Positions 8,739 to 16,809 of a stretch of DNA of 64,000 nt are shown here, piece after piece (within the stretch, counting starts at the first letter, position 1; each line of letters begins with the position of its first letter). The notes beneath the pieces are model-generated. The model was not told the DNA's origin, did no database searches, and saw only the letters and a list, made by a program, of their open reading frames with translations. The position numbers and the translations under genes were made by a program. The stretch is from Halorubrum sp. JWXQ-INN 858 (GTDB taxonomy: Archaea > Halobacteriota > Halobacteria > Halobacteriales > Haloferacaceae): positions 288,248-352,247 of the forward strand of contig NZ_WUAX01000006.1 in assembly GCF_009806985.1 (NCBI RefSeq), read 5' to 3'.

Positions 8739-9170
8739 ATGCCCTCAGCGTACGCCGACCGGATCGCGACCCTCGCGGCGGCGGCAACCGACGCGCGCGA
8801 GTGCGTCGACGAGGCTCCCGCCCCCGACGGCCGCCCGTTCGTCGACCGCGTGGCCGACGGGGACGTCCGGCTCGCCGGGACGCGGGTCGCGGATCCCGAC
8901 GAGGCCGCGCTCGTCGCCGCCCGCGACGGGCTCGGGCCGGTCGTCGCGACCTACGTGGAGGCCCGGACCGCGGACGAGTGGGTGTGGTTCTCCCAACGGG
9001 AGATGGACCGGCTACACGCCGCGACCCGCGACTGGCTCGCCGTCTACGCCGGCTGTCACGGCGTGGACGCCGACCCCGACGTCACCGTCCGCGAGGCCGC
9101 CGAAGTCCTCCTCGACACGCACGACATCACCGACGTCGCCGCGCTGTTGACGGGACTCCATCGCCGGTAG
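8739..9170 (+). CDS. Uncharacterised protein, last gene of the fix operon
   Basis: 143 residues, unrecognised. The start at 8739 is 4 bp after the fixC stop and has an SD-like AGGGGTGA before it, so it is almost certainly cotranscribed with fixABC. The protein is soluble and acidic with no membrane segment. It contains VADGDVRLAGTRVADPDEAAL in the middle and a C-terminal helical stretch (VREAAEVLLDTHDITDVAALL). It has one cysteine only, so a metal-cluster role is unlikely. Position suggests an accessory or assembly factor for the Fix complex, but that is inference only. Confidence 0.7.
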   Translation: MPSAYADRIATLAAAATDARECVDEAPAPDGRPFVDRVADGDVRLAGTRVADPDEAALVAARDGLGPVVATYVEARTADEWVWFSQREMDRLHAATRDWLAVYAGCHGVDADPDVTVREAAEVLLDTHDITDVAALLTGLHRR

Positions 9171-9275
9171 CCGCTCGCGTGTGCTAGGGGGCCGCGCTTG
9201 TTGTGCCCTCCCCGACGTTGTTTATCACGTTCTTTCGTGGCAATCGTTAAGTAGCGCACCGTGGTATCGACCAGC

Positions 9276-10031
9276 ATGGAGCTCGCCAGACGCGTCGCGA
9301 TCGAGAACAGGGACCGAAAGGACATCTACGAGCACGTCGAACGCCGCGGCTCCGTACCCGCGGAGGACGTCCGCCAGGAACTCGGCTTCGAGCCGGCCGC
9401 GTTCGGCCACCACCTCGCGGTGTTGCGCCGCGACGGCTACGTTCGGAAGGTCGGCGACGAGTTGGAGATCGCCTTCGACACCGACGCCGGCACCGTCCAC
9501 GAGTCCGACCGCTCCCGGTTTACGATCCGGACCGCCCGACAGGCGGACCTGACGGGGCTCGTCGGCGCCATCAGACAGGTGGCGAAGGACGGCTCCTATA
9601 TCGAGGCCGAGACGGTGGCGGACCTCCTCGACTACGAGGAGATCATCCTCCGGAACAACGAGGTCGAGTCGCGGATGTTCTTCGTGGCGACCGTCGAGGA
9701 CCAGGTGGTCGGCTGGGTCCACCTCGAGCTCCCCGAGACGGACAAGCTGAAACACACGGCGCGGCTCACCGTCGGCGTCCTAGAGGAGTACCGCGGTCGG
9801 GGGATCGGCGAGACGCTCCTCCGAAAAGGGACGTCGTGGGCCCGCGAACACGGCTTCGAGAAGCTGTACAACAGCGTGCCGGCGACGAACACCGACGCCG
9901 TCTCGTTCCTCGAGGCGCACGGCTGGACGCGGGAGGCGACGCGGAAGGACCACTACCGGATCGACGGCGAGTACGTCGACGAGGTGATGATGGCCGCCTC
10001 CATCGCGTCGCCCGACGGCGATCAGTCCTGA
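9276..10031 (+). CDS. GNAT N-acetyltransferase with N-terminal winged-helix domain
   Basis: 251 residues from the ATG at 9276; a GTG lies 15 bp upstream. Residues 1-75 form a winged-helix module ([36 protein letters not shown]). Residues 80-245 are a GNAT fold with the acetyl-CoA loop [13 protein letters not shown] and the late motif [13 protein letters not shown]. The acceptor is unknown. The combination suggests a DNA-bound acetyltransferase or a ligand-sensing regulator. TTAAG near 9247 is a plausible TATA at leaderless spacing to 9276. It converges with the transducer gene, overlapping by 10 bp. Confidence 0.85.
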   Translation: MELARRVAIENRDRKDIYEHVERRGSVPAEDVRQELGFEPAAFGHHLAVLRRDGYVRKVGDELEIAFDTDAGTVHESDRSRFTIRTARQADLTGLVGAIRQVAKDGSYIEAETVADLLDYEEIILRNNEVESRMFFVATVEDQVVGWVHLELPETDKLKHTARLTVGVLEEYRGRGIGETLLRKGTSWAREHGFEKLYNSVPATNTDAVSFLEAHGWTREATRKDHYRIDGEYVDEVMMAASIASPDGDQS

Positions 10032-11866
10032 TCGGGTCCGCCCCGCGTCGCTCCCGGCGGCTCGATCGACGCGGCCGACTCGCCGACCCACTCCATCGAG
10101 CCGTCGCCCCCGTCCGCGACCGCCTCGGTCCCGGCCGCCGTCTCACCTGTAGCCCTGGTCCCGGCCGCCGTCTCACCTGTACCCCCGGTCTCGTCCGCGG
10201 TCTCACCTGTATCTCCGGTCCCGCCCGTGGCCCGCTCGTCCCCGTTCGGGACCTCGAACCTCGCGAGCAGCGCCCGGAGATCGTCCGACCGCGCCGAGAC
10301 GTCGTGGACGCTCTCGGTCACCGTCGAGACGGTCGCCGTCTGCTGTTCGGCGGCCGCCGCCGCGTTCTCCGCCTCCGTGGACGTGCGCTCGCTGATCGCC
10401 GCGATGTCGTCGACCATGTCGACGACCTCCGCGGTGGTCCCCGCCTGGTCGTCGGTCGCGTCGCTTATCTCCTGTATCGTCCCGTTAACCGTCGTGACCT
10501 CGTCGACGATCTCGTCGAACTCCCGGAGCGTCGTCTCGATGGTGTGGACGCTCTCGGACACTTGCGTCTCCATCGTCTCGACGTCGTCCGTCGTCTCCGC
10601 GGTGGCCGTCTGTACCTGCTCGATGCGCTCGGAGATCTCCGCCGCGGAGCCGCGGGCCTCCTCCGCGAGCGACTTGACCTCGTCGGCGACGACCGCGAAC
10701 CCGGCCCCCTTTTCGCCCGCGCGAGCCGCCTCGATCGAGGCGTTGAGCGCGAGGAGGTTCGTCTCCTCCGCGATGCCGTCGATCACCGACGCGATCTCGT
10801 CGATCTCCGCGACGCGGTCGGCCAGGTCCTCGACCGCGCCCGCCGTCTCCGCGATCCGCGACTCCAGCTGGTCGAGCTCGTCGATCGCGTCCTCGGCGGC
10901 CTCCCGCCCGGACCGGCTCCGATCCGCGGCCCCCTGTGCCGTTCGTGCCGCCTCGTTGGCCGACGCCGCGATCTCCTCGACGGTCGCCGACAGCGTGTTC
11001 ATCTCGCCCGCGACGGACCGGAGGTCCGTGGTCTGTTCGGTCGCCCCGTCGGAGATCGCCTGCACCGAGCGGGCCACGTCGCCGCTGGCTTCGTCGAGCT
11101 CATCCATGCTCACGGTGACGTCGTCGGTGGCGTCGGCGACGCCCCCGGTGAACGCCTGCGCCTCGACGAGCGTCTCCCCGAGCGTCTCGACCAGCCGGTT
11201 GTAGTCCTCGACGAGCGCCATGTACCGGTCCCGCTCGACCGACAGCTCAGCGGCGTCGATCGTCGCGGTCAGGTCGCCCTCGGTCGCCCGGGCGGTGGCA
11301 TCGCCGAACGCCGTCACGAGCGTCTCGAGGTCGGTCGTGTACGCTTCGAGGTTCTCCGCCATGCGGGAGAGCGACTCGCCGAACGCGCCCGGGACGTCCG
11401 CCTCGAGCGACGGGTCGTCGAACTCCTGGTCCGCGAGCGCGTCCGCCTGCGAGGAGACCGTCTCGAGGTAGCCCTGGAGGTCCGCGAACGACGCGGTAAG
11501 CGCACCGATCTCGTCGGCCTGGTCCGTCTCGGTGACCCGGGTGCCGACGTCGCCGGCGGCGATGGCGTCCGCCTGCCGCTCCAGCTCCCGTACCGGCTCC
11601 GTGAAGTCACGCCGCACGATCAGCACCGTGTTGTAGACGGCGACGAGGGCCGCACAGAACAGCACGCCCGAGAGGACGTACCAGACGGTGCCCGCGAACA
11701 GGAAGGGGACGAGGAAGATCCCGACGGTGACGAGCAGCTGGATCCCGACCGCGGCGAGGACCTTGCGCTCGATCGATCCCGAGACGCCCAACACGTCCAT
11801 CGTCCGCCGAAGAAACGCCTCGTAGCGTCCCGCGAGCCCGAAGCGTGTCCGTCGAATCGACGTCAT
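10022..11866 (-). CDS. Methyl-accepting chemotaxis-type transducer (Htr family)
   Basis: 614 residues from the ATG at 11866; a TTG 30 bp upstream is less likely. Two membrane helices (about 35-80) are separated by only a few residues, so there is no extracellular sensor domain. A HAMP domain follows (about 85-140), then a long helical cytoplasmic region with the MCP hairpin tip [32 protein letters not shown]. The hairpin binds CheA/CheW. After the coiled coil there is a Gly/Thr/Glu-rich tail encoded by 30-bp repeats. It probably senses a cytoplasmic or membrane signal, or a partner protein. No che genes are nearby. Confidence 0.9.
   Translation of the reverse strand: MTSIRRTRFGLAGRYEAFLRRTMDVLGVSGSIERKVLAAVGIQLLVTVGIFLVPFLFAGTVWYVLSGVLFCAALVAVYNTVLIVRRDFTEPVRELERQADAIAAGDVGTRVTETDQADEIGALTASFADLQGYLETVSSQADALADQEFDDPSLEADVPGAFGESLSRMAENLEAYTTDLETLVTAFGDATARATEGDLTATIDAAELSVERDRYMALVEDYNRLVETLGETLVEAQAFTGGVADATDDVTVSMDELDEASGDVARSVQAISDGATEQTTDLRSVAGEMNTLSATVEEIAASANEAARTAQGAADRSRSGREAAEDAIDELDQLESRIAETAGAVEDLADRVAEIDEIASVIDGIAEETNLLALNASIEAARAGEKGAGFAVVADEVKSLAEEARGSAAEISERIEQVQTATAETTDDVETMETQVSESVHTIETTLREFDEIVDEVTTVNGTIQEISDATDDQAGTTAEVVDMVDDIAAISERTSTEAENAAAAAEQQTATVSTVTESVHDVSARSDDLRALLARFEVPNGDERATGGTGDTGETADETGGTGETAAGTRATGETAAGTEAVADGGDGSMEWVGESAASIEPPGATRGGPDQD
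10128..10217 (-). repeat. 30-bp tandem repeat, three units, in the transducer tail
   Basis: Units at 10128-10157, 10158-10187 and 10188-10217, with a partial fourth. On the coding strand each adds ten residues of a Gly-Glu-Thr-Ala type sequence, keeping frame. The tail lies beyond the signalling coiled coil. Confidence 0.8.
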
Positions 11867-12034
11867 ACCCGAACGTCGATCGAACCGGGCTATCAAAGCA
11901 CGGCTGCGATTATCGAAAGTGATAACGACGGGTTCTCGGATCGGCGGATCGCTGGACTGGAGGGCCGGGGAGCAAGGACGTCGATTACAGAATTACGGAC
12001 ATCGAACCCGTGACAGGCGCACGACGCCGACCCG

Positions 12035-12613
12035 TTACAACTGGCTCGCCCGCGTGTATCGGAAGTGGGCGACCGCCGCCACCGCGAGGAGGAGCGCGAA
12101 CGATCCCATCACGACCGTCGCCGAGAGCGCACTGAACGGGGGCGTCCCGGTCGCGTACGCCAGCGTAACCGCGGCGAAGAGCCCGGCGAGCCCGAGATAG
12201 AACTCCGACCACGTGAACTCGTCGTCGCCGACGACCTCGAGGTACGCGTCGAACGTGTCCGCCCCGGGCGCGAGGGTGATGGCCCCGCTGTTCCGGTTGT
12301 ACTCGATCACGCCGCTCCGTTCCATCCGTGGTAGGTGTGACTGATACAACGACGTGTACAGCCGCTTGCGCTGGGCGTACGTGACCTCGACCGGCTCGAC
12401 GTCGTTCTCCTCGGCGGCGATCGTGGTGGCGAGCTCGCGGAGGCGTACCTCCCCGCCGTTCATCGAGAGGTGCCGCAGCACGCTCCGGCGTCGCTCGTTG
12501 CTCAACAGGGCGAACACCTCGTCCGTCGAGATGGCTTCCGGGCCCTCCTCGTCCAGTGATTCGTCGCTCGGTCCCTCGCTGTCCACGGTTTCGGATGACT
12601 GGATTTGGCTCAT
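12035..12613 (-). CDS. Membrane-anchored HTH protein (DUF7344-like)
   Basis: 192 residues from the ATG at 12613. Residues 30-125 form a winged-helix-like domain (FALLSNERRRSVLRHL, LRELATTIAAEE, RKRLYTSLYQSHLPRMERSGVIEYN) as in the haloarchaeal DUF7344 family. Two hydrophobic helices (about 143-185) follow and end in a basic tail. The arrangement suggests a transcription regulator held at the membrane. The acidic N-terminus (SDESLDEEGPEAIST) is disordered. It is monocistronic, with no obvious TATA at leaderless spacing, so a short leader is likely. Confidence 0.75.
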   Translation of the reverse strand: MSQIQSSETVDSEGPSDESLDEEGPEAISTDEVFALLSNERRRSVLRHLSMNGGEVRLRELATTIAAEENDVEPVEVTYAQRKRLYTSLYQSHLPRMERSGVIEYNRNSGAITLAPGADTFDAYLEVVGDDEFTWSEFYLGLAGLFAAVTLAYATGTPPFSALSATVVMGSFALLLAVAAVAHFRYTRASQL

Positions 12614-12956
12614 AGAACGTTCCACAGGCTCCCCCCGATCGGCAGGAAACCGCTTGCTACTACAATATCGTCAAAAGTATTAACAGTATCCATGTGTCTA
12701 TTGATTGTCTATAGATGCGTTATGAGGTCCGTACCGGGCGAAATATCTCGTCTCTGTTTCTCTGACGAGAGAGTTATAACTTCATTGGGTATTCTCGCCT
12801 TCGGTGACGATCGGGATCGAGGCCCCTGACGGGGAGGGGACGCTCCGGGAACGGTTGGGGCTCGAGGACCGGACCGTTCACGGGAGACGTATATGGAACG
12901 CGGGCCGTGACGGTATGGGTGCCATAACTATGCCGTATCGTGGCCTCCATGGCGCC
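12614..12956. other. 343-bp divergent intergenic region
   Basis: Less GC-rich than its surroundings, with A/T-rich words around 12662-12715 (for example ACAATATC and TATTAACA) that could hold the minus-strand promoter. No convincing ORF, RNA or repeat was found. The plus-strand frame stays open from 12804, but that stretch lacks family-like sequence. Confidence 0.4.
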
Positions 12957-13832
12957 ATGGCGACGTCATTCACGCTTCCCGCATGGCTGCGGGATCCACG
13001 CTACACCGGACCGAACCGCTGTCTCCCCTGCACCGCGGTGAACGTCGTGATCGCGGCGGCGATCGCCCTCCTCGTCGCGACGGTGTCGGTCCCGGGCGCG
13101 CTGCTCGTGTTCGGCGCGTCCGTCGCGACGATCTCGGTCCGTGGGTACCTCGTGCCGGGGACTCCGACGCTGACGAAGCGGTACCTCCCGGACCGCGTGT
13201 TGGCGTGGTTCGACAAGGGGCCGGCACGCTCGACGGCCGCGACCGTCGCGGCCGGTGCGGGCGGGTCCGGCGGCGACGCCGAAACGGGTGCGCCGTTCGA
13301 CCCCGGAGCCCGCCTCGTGGACGCAGGGGTGCTGTTCGATGACCCTGCCGTCGACGACTACGTGCTCGAGCCGGCGTTCCATGTGACGTGGACCGACCGC
13401 GCCCGTGAACTGGCCGACGCCGACGGCGACGCGGCCGCGCTGGCGCGATTCCTCGAGGTCGATGCCGACTCGATCGACCTCGTCGACCGCGGCTACGTCT
13501 TCGCGGCCGCCCTCGACGGCGAATGGATCGGACAGTGGGAGTCCCGATCGGCGTTCATCGTCGACGTGGCAGCCGCCGAGGTGCTCGCCGAACGGTGGGG
13601 GGAATGGGCCGGGCTCCCCACCGCACAGCGCAGCGAGCTGCTCGGTGGCCTCCGGCTGTTCGTGGAGGACTGTCCGACCTGCGACGGTTCGGTGACGCTC
13701 GGAACGACCGTCGTCGAGTCCTGTTGCCGGCAGTACGACGTGCTCGCGGCGACGTGTGACGACTGCGGCGCGCGGCTGTTCGAGGCCGACGTCGACCCGG
13801 AAGCGCTCGAACGTGTCGCGGGGACCGCGTGA
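12957..13832 (+). CDS. Haloarchaeal membrane-anchored zinc-ribbon protein, function unknown
   Basis: 291 residues from the ATG at 12957; earlier in-frame starts would add 51 residues with no membrane or family character. Two membrane helices (about 25-65) follow an RCLPC motif. The middle is an acidic soluble domain (about 110-225). The end carries a zinc-ribbon-like set of cysteines: CPTC, a CC pair and CDDCG. The family looks conserved in haloarchaea but has no function I can name. It is followed by an 18-bp repeat and then moaA, which has its own promoter. Confidence 0.7.
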   Translation: MATSFTLPAWLRDPRYTGPNRCLPCTAVNVVIAAAIALLVATVSVPGALLVFGASVATISVRGYLVPGTPTLTKRYLPDRVLAWFDKGPARSTAATVAAGAGGSGGDAETGAPFDPGARLVDAGVLFDDPAVDDYVLEPAFHVTWTDRARELADADGDAAALARFLEVDADSIDLVDRGYVFAAALDGEWIGQWESRSAFIVDVAAAEVLAERWGEWAGLPTAQRSELLGGLRLFVEDCPTCDGSVTLGTTVVESCCRQYDVLAATCDDCGARLFEADVDPEALERVAGTA

Positions 13833-13842
13833 TCCGTTTCGG

Positions 13843-13914
13843 CGCTCGAAGCGCACTCGACGCTCGAAGCGCACTCGACGCCCGAAACACACCCGCTGCC
13901 CCAAACGCAACCGG
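13843..13914. repeat. 18-bp tandem repeat, about four units, between genes
   Basis: Units start at 13843, 13861, 13879 and 13897. The first two are identical and the next two are progressively diverged. The array begins 10 bp after a stop codon and lies before the moaA promoter. Confidence 0.7.
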
Positions 13915-13948
13915 ATCGCGTTACGCGACCACCGGATCGACCCGGACG

Positions 13949-13954
13949 CTTAAG
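13949..13954 (+). promoter_or_regulatory. TATA-like element of moaA
   Basis: CTTAAG lies 25-30 bp before the moaA ATG at 13979, consistent with a leaderless transcript. Confidence 0.4.
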
Positions 13955-13978
13955 CGTTCGTAGTGGCTTCCTCGATCC

Positions 13979-14953
13979 ATGAGCGGCCCACTCGCGGACG
14001 ACTTCGGACGGGAGGTGACGGGGGTTCGCGTGTCACTCACCGACCGCTGTAACTTCGACTGTATCTACTGTCACAACGAGGGGCTGGGGGATACGCGTGG
14101 ACCGATGGATCCCGGCGAGAACGAGATGAGCACCGACGACGTCGTTCGCTTCCTGGAGGTCGTCGAGGGGTACGGCGTCCGAAAGGTGAAGTTCACCGGC
14201 GGGGAGCCGATGCTCCGCGACGACCTCGAGGAGATCGTTCGACGGACCCCCGACTCGATGGAGACGTCGATGACGACGAACGGCACGTTCCTCCCGGGGC
14301 GCGCCGTCGACCTGAAGGCCGCCGGGCTGGACCGGGTGAACGTCTCACAGGACGCGCTCGACCCCGATGACTTCGCCGCGGTGACGAAGTCCGGCGCGTA
14401 CGACCAGGTGTTAAAAGGCGTCAAAGCCGCCGTCGACGCCGGGCTCGATCCCGTGAAGCTCAACATGGTCGTGTTCACCCACACCGCCGGCTACGTCGAG
14501 GAGATGGTCGACCACGTCGCCGACAACGAGGGGCTCCAGCTCCAGCTCATCGAGTACATGCCCGAGCTGACCGGGAAGCCCGAGTGGAACGTCGACATCG
14601 GCCGGGTCCACGACTGGCTCGCGGGGAAGGCCGACCGCGTCGAGCGCCGCGAGATGCACGACCGGAAGCGCTACTTCGTCGGCGACGGAATGGTCGAGAT
14701 CGTCGACCCCGTGGAGAACGCCGACTTCTGTGCGAACTGCGGTCGCGTTCGCGTCACCCACGAAGGGTACTTGAAAGGCTGTCTCAACCGGAACGACGAC
14801 CTGCGGTCGATGGGCGAGATGACCCGGGCGGAGATCGCCGAGGCGTTCGAGACGGTCGTCGCGAACCGGGTACCGTACTACGGCGAGTACCTGATCGAGA
14901 ACGACGACGGCGAATACGAACTGAACGAGGAGTACCTCAAGGCGTCCGTATGA
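13979..14953 (+). CDS. moaA: GTP 3',8-cyclase (molybdenum cofactor biosynthesis)
   Basis: 324 residues. It is a radical SAM enzyme that converts GTP to 3',8-cyclo-GTP, the first step of molybdopterin synthesis. The N-terminal cluster motif CNFDCIYC is at about residues 22-29, with [10 protein letters not shown] for SAM binding. The C-terminal GTP-binding cluster has CANC and a third cysteine in YLKGCL. The usual C-terminal Gly-Gly is absent; the protein ends in LKASV. moaB lies 1.9 kb downstream, separated by unrelated genes. Confidence 0.93.
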   Translation: MSGPLADDFGREVTGVRVSLTDRCNFDCIYCHNEGLGDTRGPMDPGENEMSTDDVVRFLEVVEGYGVRKVKFTGGEPMLRDDLEEIVRRTPDSMETSMTTNGTFLPGRAVDLKAAGLDRVNVSQDALDPDDFAAVTKSGAYDQVLKGVKAAVDAGLDPVKLNMVVFTHTAGYVEEMVDHVADNEGLQLQLIEYMPELTGKPEWNVDIGRVHDWLAGKADRVERREMHDRKRYFVGDGMVEIVDPVENADFCANCGRVRVTHEGYLKGCLNRNDDLRSMGEMTRAEIAEAFETVVANRVPYYGEYLIENDDGEYELNEEYLKASV

Positions 14954-15044
14954 ATCGCTTCGGGGCGTACCCCTGAGCGCTCGGGAGAACCGATCCGACC
15001 GCGGACAGAGCGCTACCGGAGGTTCGCTACCGAGCATTCGAGCG

Positions 15045-15050
15045 AAAAAA
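15045..15050 (-). terminator. T-run downstream of the Asp-repeat lipoprotein gene
   Basis: The minus strand reads TTTTTT 80 bp after the stop at 15130, in the gap with the convergent moaA gene. Archaeal transcription often ends at such T-tracts. Confidence 0.35.
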
Positions 15051-15129
15051 CGCGCCGGCACAGGGGACGGTCACCCACCCCCGATCTCACGAGCTCTTCT
15101 TGAGGTGTCGGGCCCTCGAAACGGGCGGA

Positions 15130-15580
15130 TCAGTCCTCGTCGTCCTCGTCAGGATCGTCATCCTCGTCAGGATCCTCGTCCGGGTCGTCATCTTCATCCG
15201 GGTCGTCATCTTCATCCGGGTCGTCATCCTCGTCCGGATCCTCCTCAGGATCGTCGTCTTCGTCAGGATCGTCGTCTAGGTCGTCGTCCTCATCGGGATC
15301 CTCCTCAGGATCATCGTCCGGGTCGTCCTCTAGGTCATCATCCTCATCGGGATCCTCCTCAGGATCATCGTCCGGGTCGTCGTCTAGGTCGTCGTCCGGG
15401 TCGTCGTCTAGGTCGTCGTCCGGGTCGTCGTCTAGGCCATCATCCGGGTCGTCGTCTAGGCCATCATCCGGGTCATCGTCTAAGTCGTCGTCCAAGTCGT
15501 CGTCTAGGCCGTCATCCGGGTCATCGTCTAAGTCGTCGTCCAGGTCGTCGTCTAAGTCGTCGTCAAGCGGCTCGTCGTCG
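15130..15580 (-). repeat. Degenerate GAC-rich tandem repeat encoding Asp-Leu/Pro/Glu units
   Basis: Nested 12- to 30-bp units run through the whole mature part of the lipoprotein gene. Near-identical blocks (for example 15282-15313 and 15342-15373) suggest recent duplication or slippage. Confidence 0.8.
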
Positions 15581-15702
15581 GTATCGCCACAGCCGGCGAG
15601 CGCGATCGTACCCGCCGCCCCGAGGAGCGTGACGAAGCCACGCCTGGTGTTCTTGTGTGCACGGTTCTCCGTTCGGTCGTCGGCGTTGTCGTTGGTGGTC
15701 AC
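15130..15702 (-). CDS. Tat-exported lipoprotein made of Asp-rich repeats
   Basis: 190 residues. The N-terminus has a twin-arginine signal (RRGFVTLLGAAG) and a lipobox LAGC at about residues 35-38, as in haloarchaeal Tat lipoproteins. The mature chain, about 145 residues, is almost only Asp with periodic Leu, Pro and Glu (DDDLDDDP and DPDEDDDP units) and contains no domain. It would be a surface-anchored polyanion, perhaps binding Ca or Mg or holding water; no function is established. Leu in the repeats is encoded by CTA and TTA as well as CTC, which is unusual here. TTATAA at 15735-15740 is a fitting promoter element. Confidence 0.8.
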   Translation of the reverse strand: MTTNDNADDRTENRAHKNTRRGFVTLLGAAGTIALAGCGDTDDEPLDDDLDDDLDDDLDDDPDDGLDDDLDDDLDDDPDDGLDDDPDDGLDDDPDDDLDDDPDDDLDDDPDDDPEEDPDEDDDLEDDPDDDPEEDPDEDDDLDDDPDEDDDPEEDPDEDDDPDEDDDPDEDDDPDEDPDEDDDPDEDDED

Positions 15703-15734
15703 TGCGACCGTCGGATCGGGCGGATCGCGGATTG

Positions 15735-15740
15735 TTATAA
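15735..15740 (-). promoter_or_regulatory. TATA box of the Asp-repeat lipoprotein gene
   Basis: TTATAA lies 33-38 bp upstream of the minus-strand start at 15702, implying a leader of only a few bases. The rest of the 288-bp gap to 15990 shows no gene I can support. Confidence 0.45.
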
Positions 15741-15990
15741 GCCCCCCCGAGAGACGAACGTCTGACGTACTTCACGACAGTCTCCAAAACCACGAGGTGA
15801 TGAGCGATGGTCGGTTCCTCCGTGTTCCACGAGTATGGTTGGCGATATCCGACGTAATCTCTCCGTAGGTGACATTCGACAATCCTCGCGACGACCTCGT
15901 GGTCCAGAGCGGGACACGCCCCGTCACGGCGCCGAGGAACGTTCCCAGTGGACCGCAATCCTTATCATCGATCATGTTGCATGGTATCAC

Positions 15991-16200
15991 ATGTCAGTAC
16001 AGGGACGACGGATACGGCTGCGTCGAACCGGAACCGTTCCCCCGAACGCTCGGGTGCGCCACTACGACGAACTGTCCGACGACACCCAGGACGCCGTCGT
16101 CGAACTCGCCGGACGAGCTCGGACGCTCCCCGAGACGGCCGATCTCGACGACGGCGACGTGGTGAAGTTCACGGAGTACTACCTCGTTCGCGCGCGCTGA
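15991..16200 (+). CDS. Small haloarchaeal protein (DUF7979-like)
   Basis: 69 residues, basic at the N-terminus (MSVQGRRIRLRR) and acidic after that. The middle reads PPNARVRHYDELSDDTQDAVVEL and the end GDVVKFTEYYLVRAR. The sequence resembles short haloarchaeal proteins with a conserved HYDELSDDxQ segment (DUF7979, from memory). No function is known. A CTTATC element about 26-31 bp before the ATG supports this start over the longer open frame. It is alone, with no operon partner. Confidence 0.6.
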   Translation: MSVQGRRIRLRRTGTVPPNARVRHYDELSDDTQDAVVELAGRARTLPETADLDDGDVVKFTEYYLVRAR

Positions 16201-16338
16201 GCCGGCGGCGAACGTCGGGAGCGGATGAGGCGGCGTCCACGGGCGGCTCGTGTGGACGGTGAGACGGCGTCCGTGGCCGGATCGCGTCGATGGGCGGGGA
16301 AGCGAAGCTGTTTTCGGCCGGCACGCGAAAGCGCGGGT

Positions 16339-16752
16339 ATGGACAGTGGCGGATCCAGCGACATGACGCTGGCGTTCGAGTTGAAGGCGCTACGGGCCCT
16401 CGCGAACCCCAACGCCGTGTTCAACAGCGCCCGGCAGTGGACCGAGTACGTCGGCGTCGTGAGCGAGAAGCCCACGTACGTCGTCACCAACTTCACCCGC
16501 AAACACCGGGTTCGCCAGGACTTCTTCTCCGGGCCTCGCGGCGTCGAGGAGAGCCTCGAGAACATCGCCCGGCAGTTCGACACGGACCGGCACGTCTTCG
16601 TCGGCATCGACGCCGACGACGAGGCGGTCGCGGAGGCGACCGGTTGGGAGTTCCTCCACGTCGAGGACGCCGCCGAGGCCGCCGGATGGGCGCTCGCCGA
16701 CGAGGTCGACGAGGAGCCGACCGAGGAGCCGTCCCGCGACGACTGGCCCTGA
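16339..16752 (+). CDS. Haloarchaeal conserved protein (DUF7124-like)
   Basis: 137 residues from the ATG at 16339. The core (TLAFELKALRALANP, YVGVVSEKPTYVVTNFTRKHRVRQDFFSGPRGVEESL) is highly conserved in haloarchaea and I recall it as DUF7124. The strong Arg/Lys/aromatic signature hints at nucleic-acid or nucleotide contact, which is inference. The C-terminus is an acidic tail ending in DDWP. It is followed 57 bp later by moaB, which has its own TATA-like element. Confidence 0.75.
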   Translation: MDSGGSSDMTLAFELKALRALANPNAVFNSARQWTEYVGVVSEKPTYVVTNFTRKHRVRQDFFSGPRGVEESLENIARQFDTDRHVFVGIDADDEAVAEATGWEFLHVEDAAEAAGWALADEVDEEPTEEPSRDDWP

Positions 16753-16780
16753 GTCGATCGGAAGCCCGAACGACGGAGGG

Positions 16781-16786
16781 TTTTAC
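16781..16786 (+). promoter_or_regulatory. TATA-like element of moaB
   Basis: TTTTAC lies 24-29 bp before the moaB ATG at 16810, consistent with a leaderless transcript. Confidence 0.4.
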
Positions 16787-16809
16787 CCGCGACGACCGAA
16801 GGGGTTCCC

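Noticed and set aside
15105..15632. His/Arg/Pro-rich 175-codon frame opposite the Asp-repeat gene
   Set aside because: It is the complement of the GAC repeat; the minus-strand frame has signal peptide, lipobox and promoter, and this one has none.
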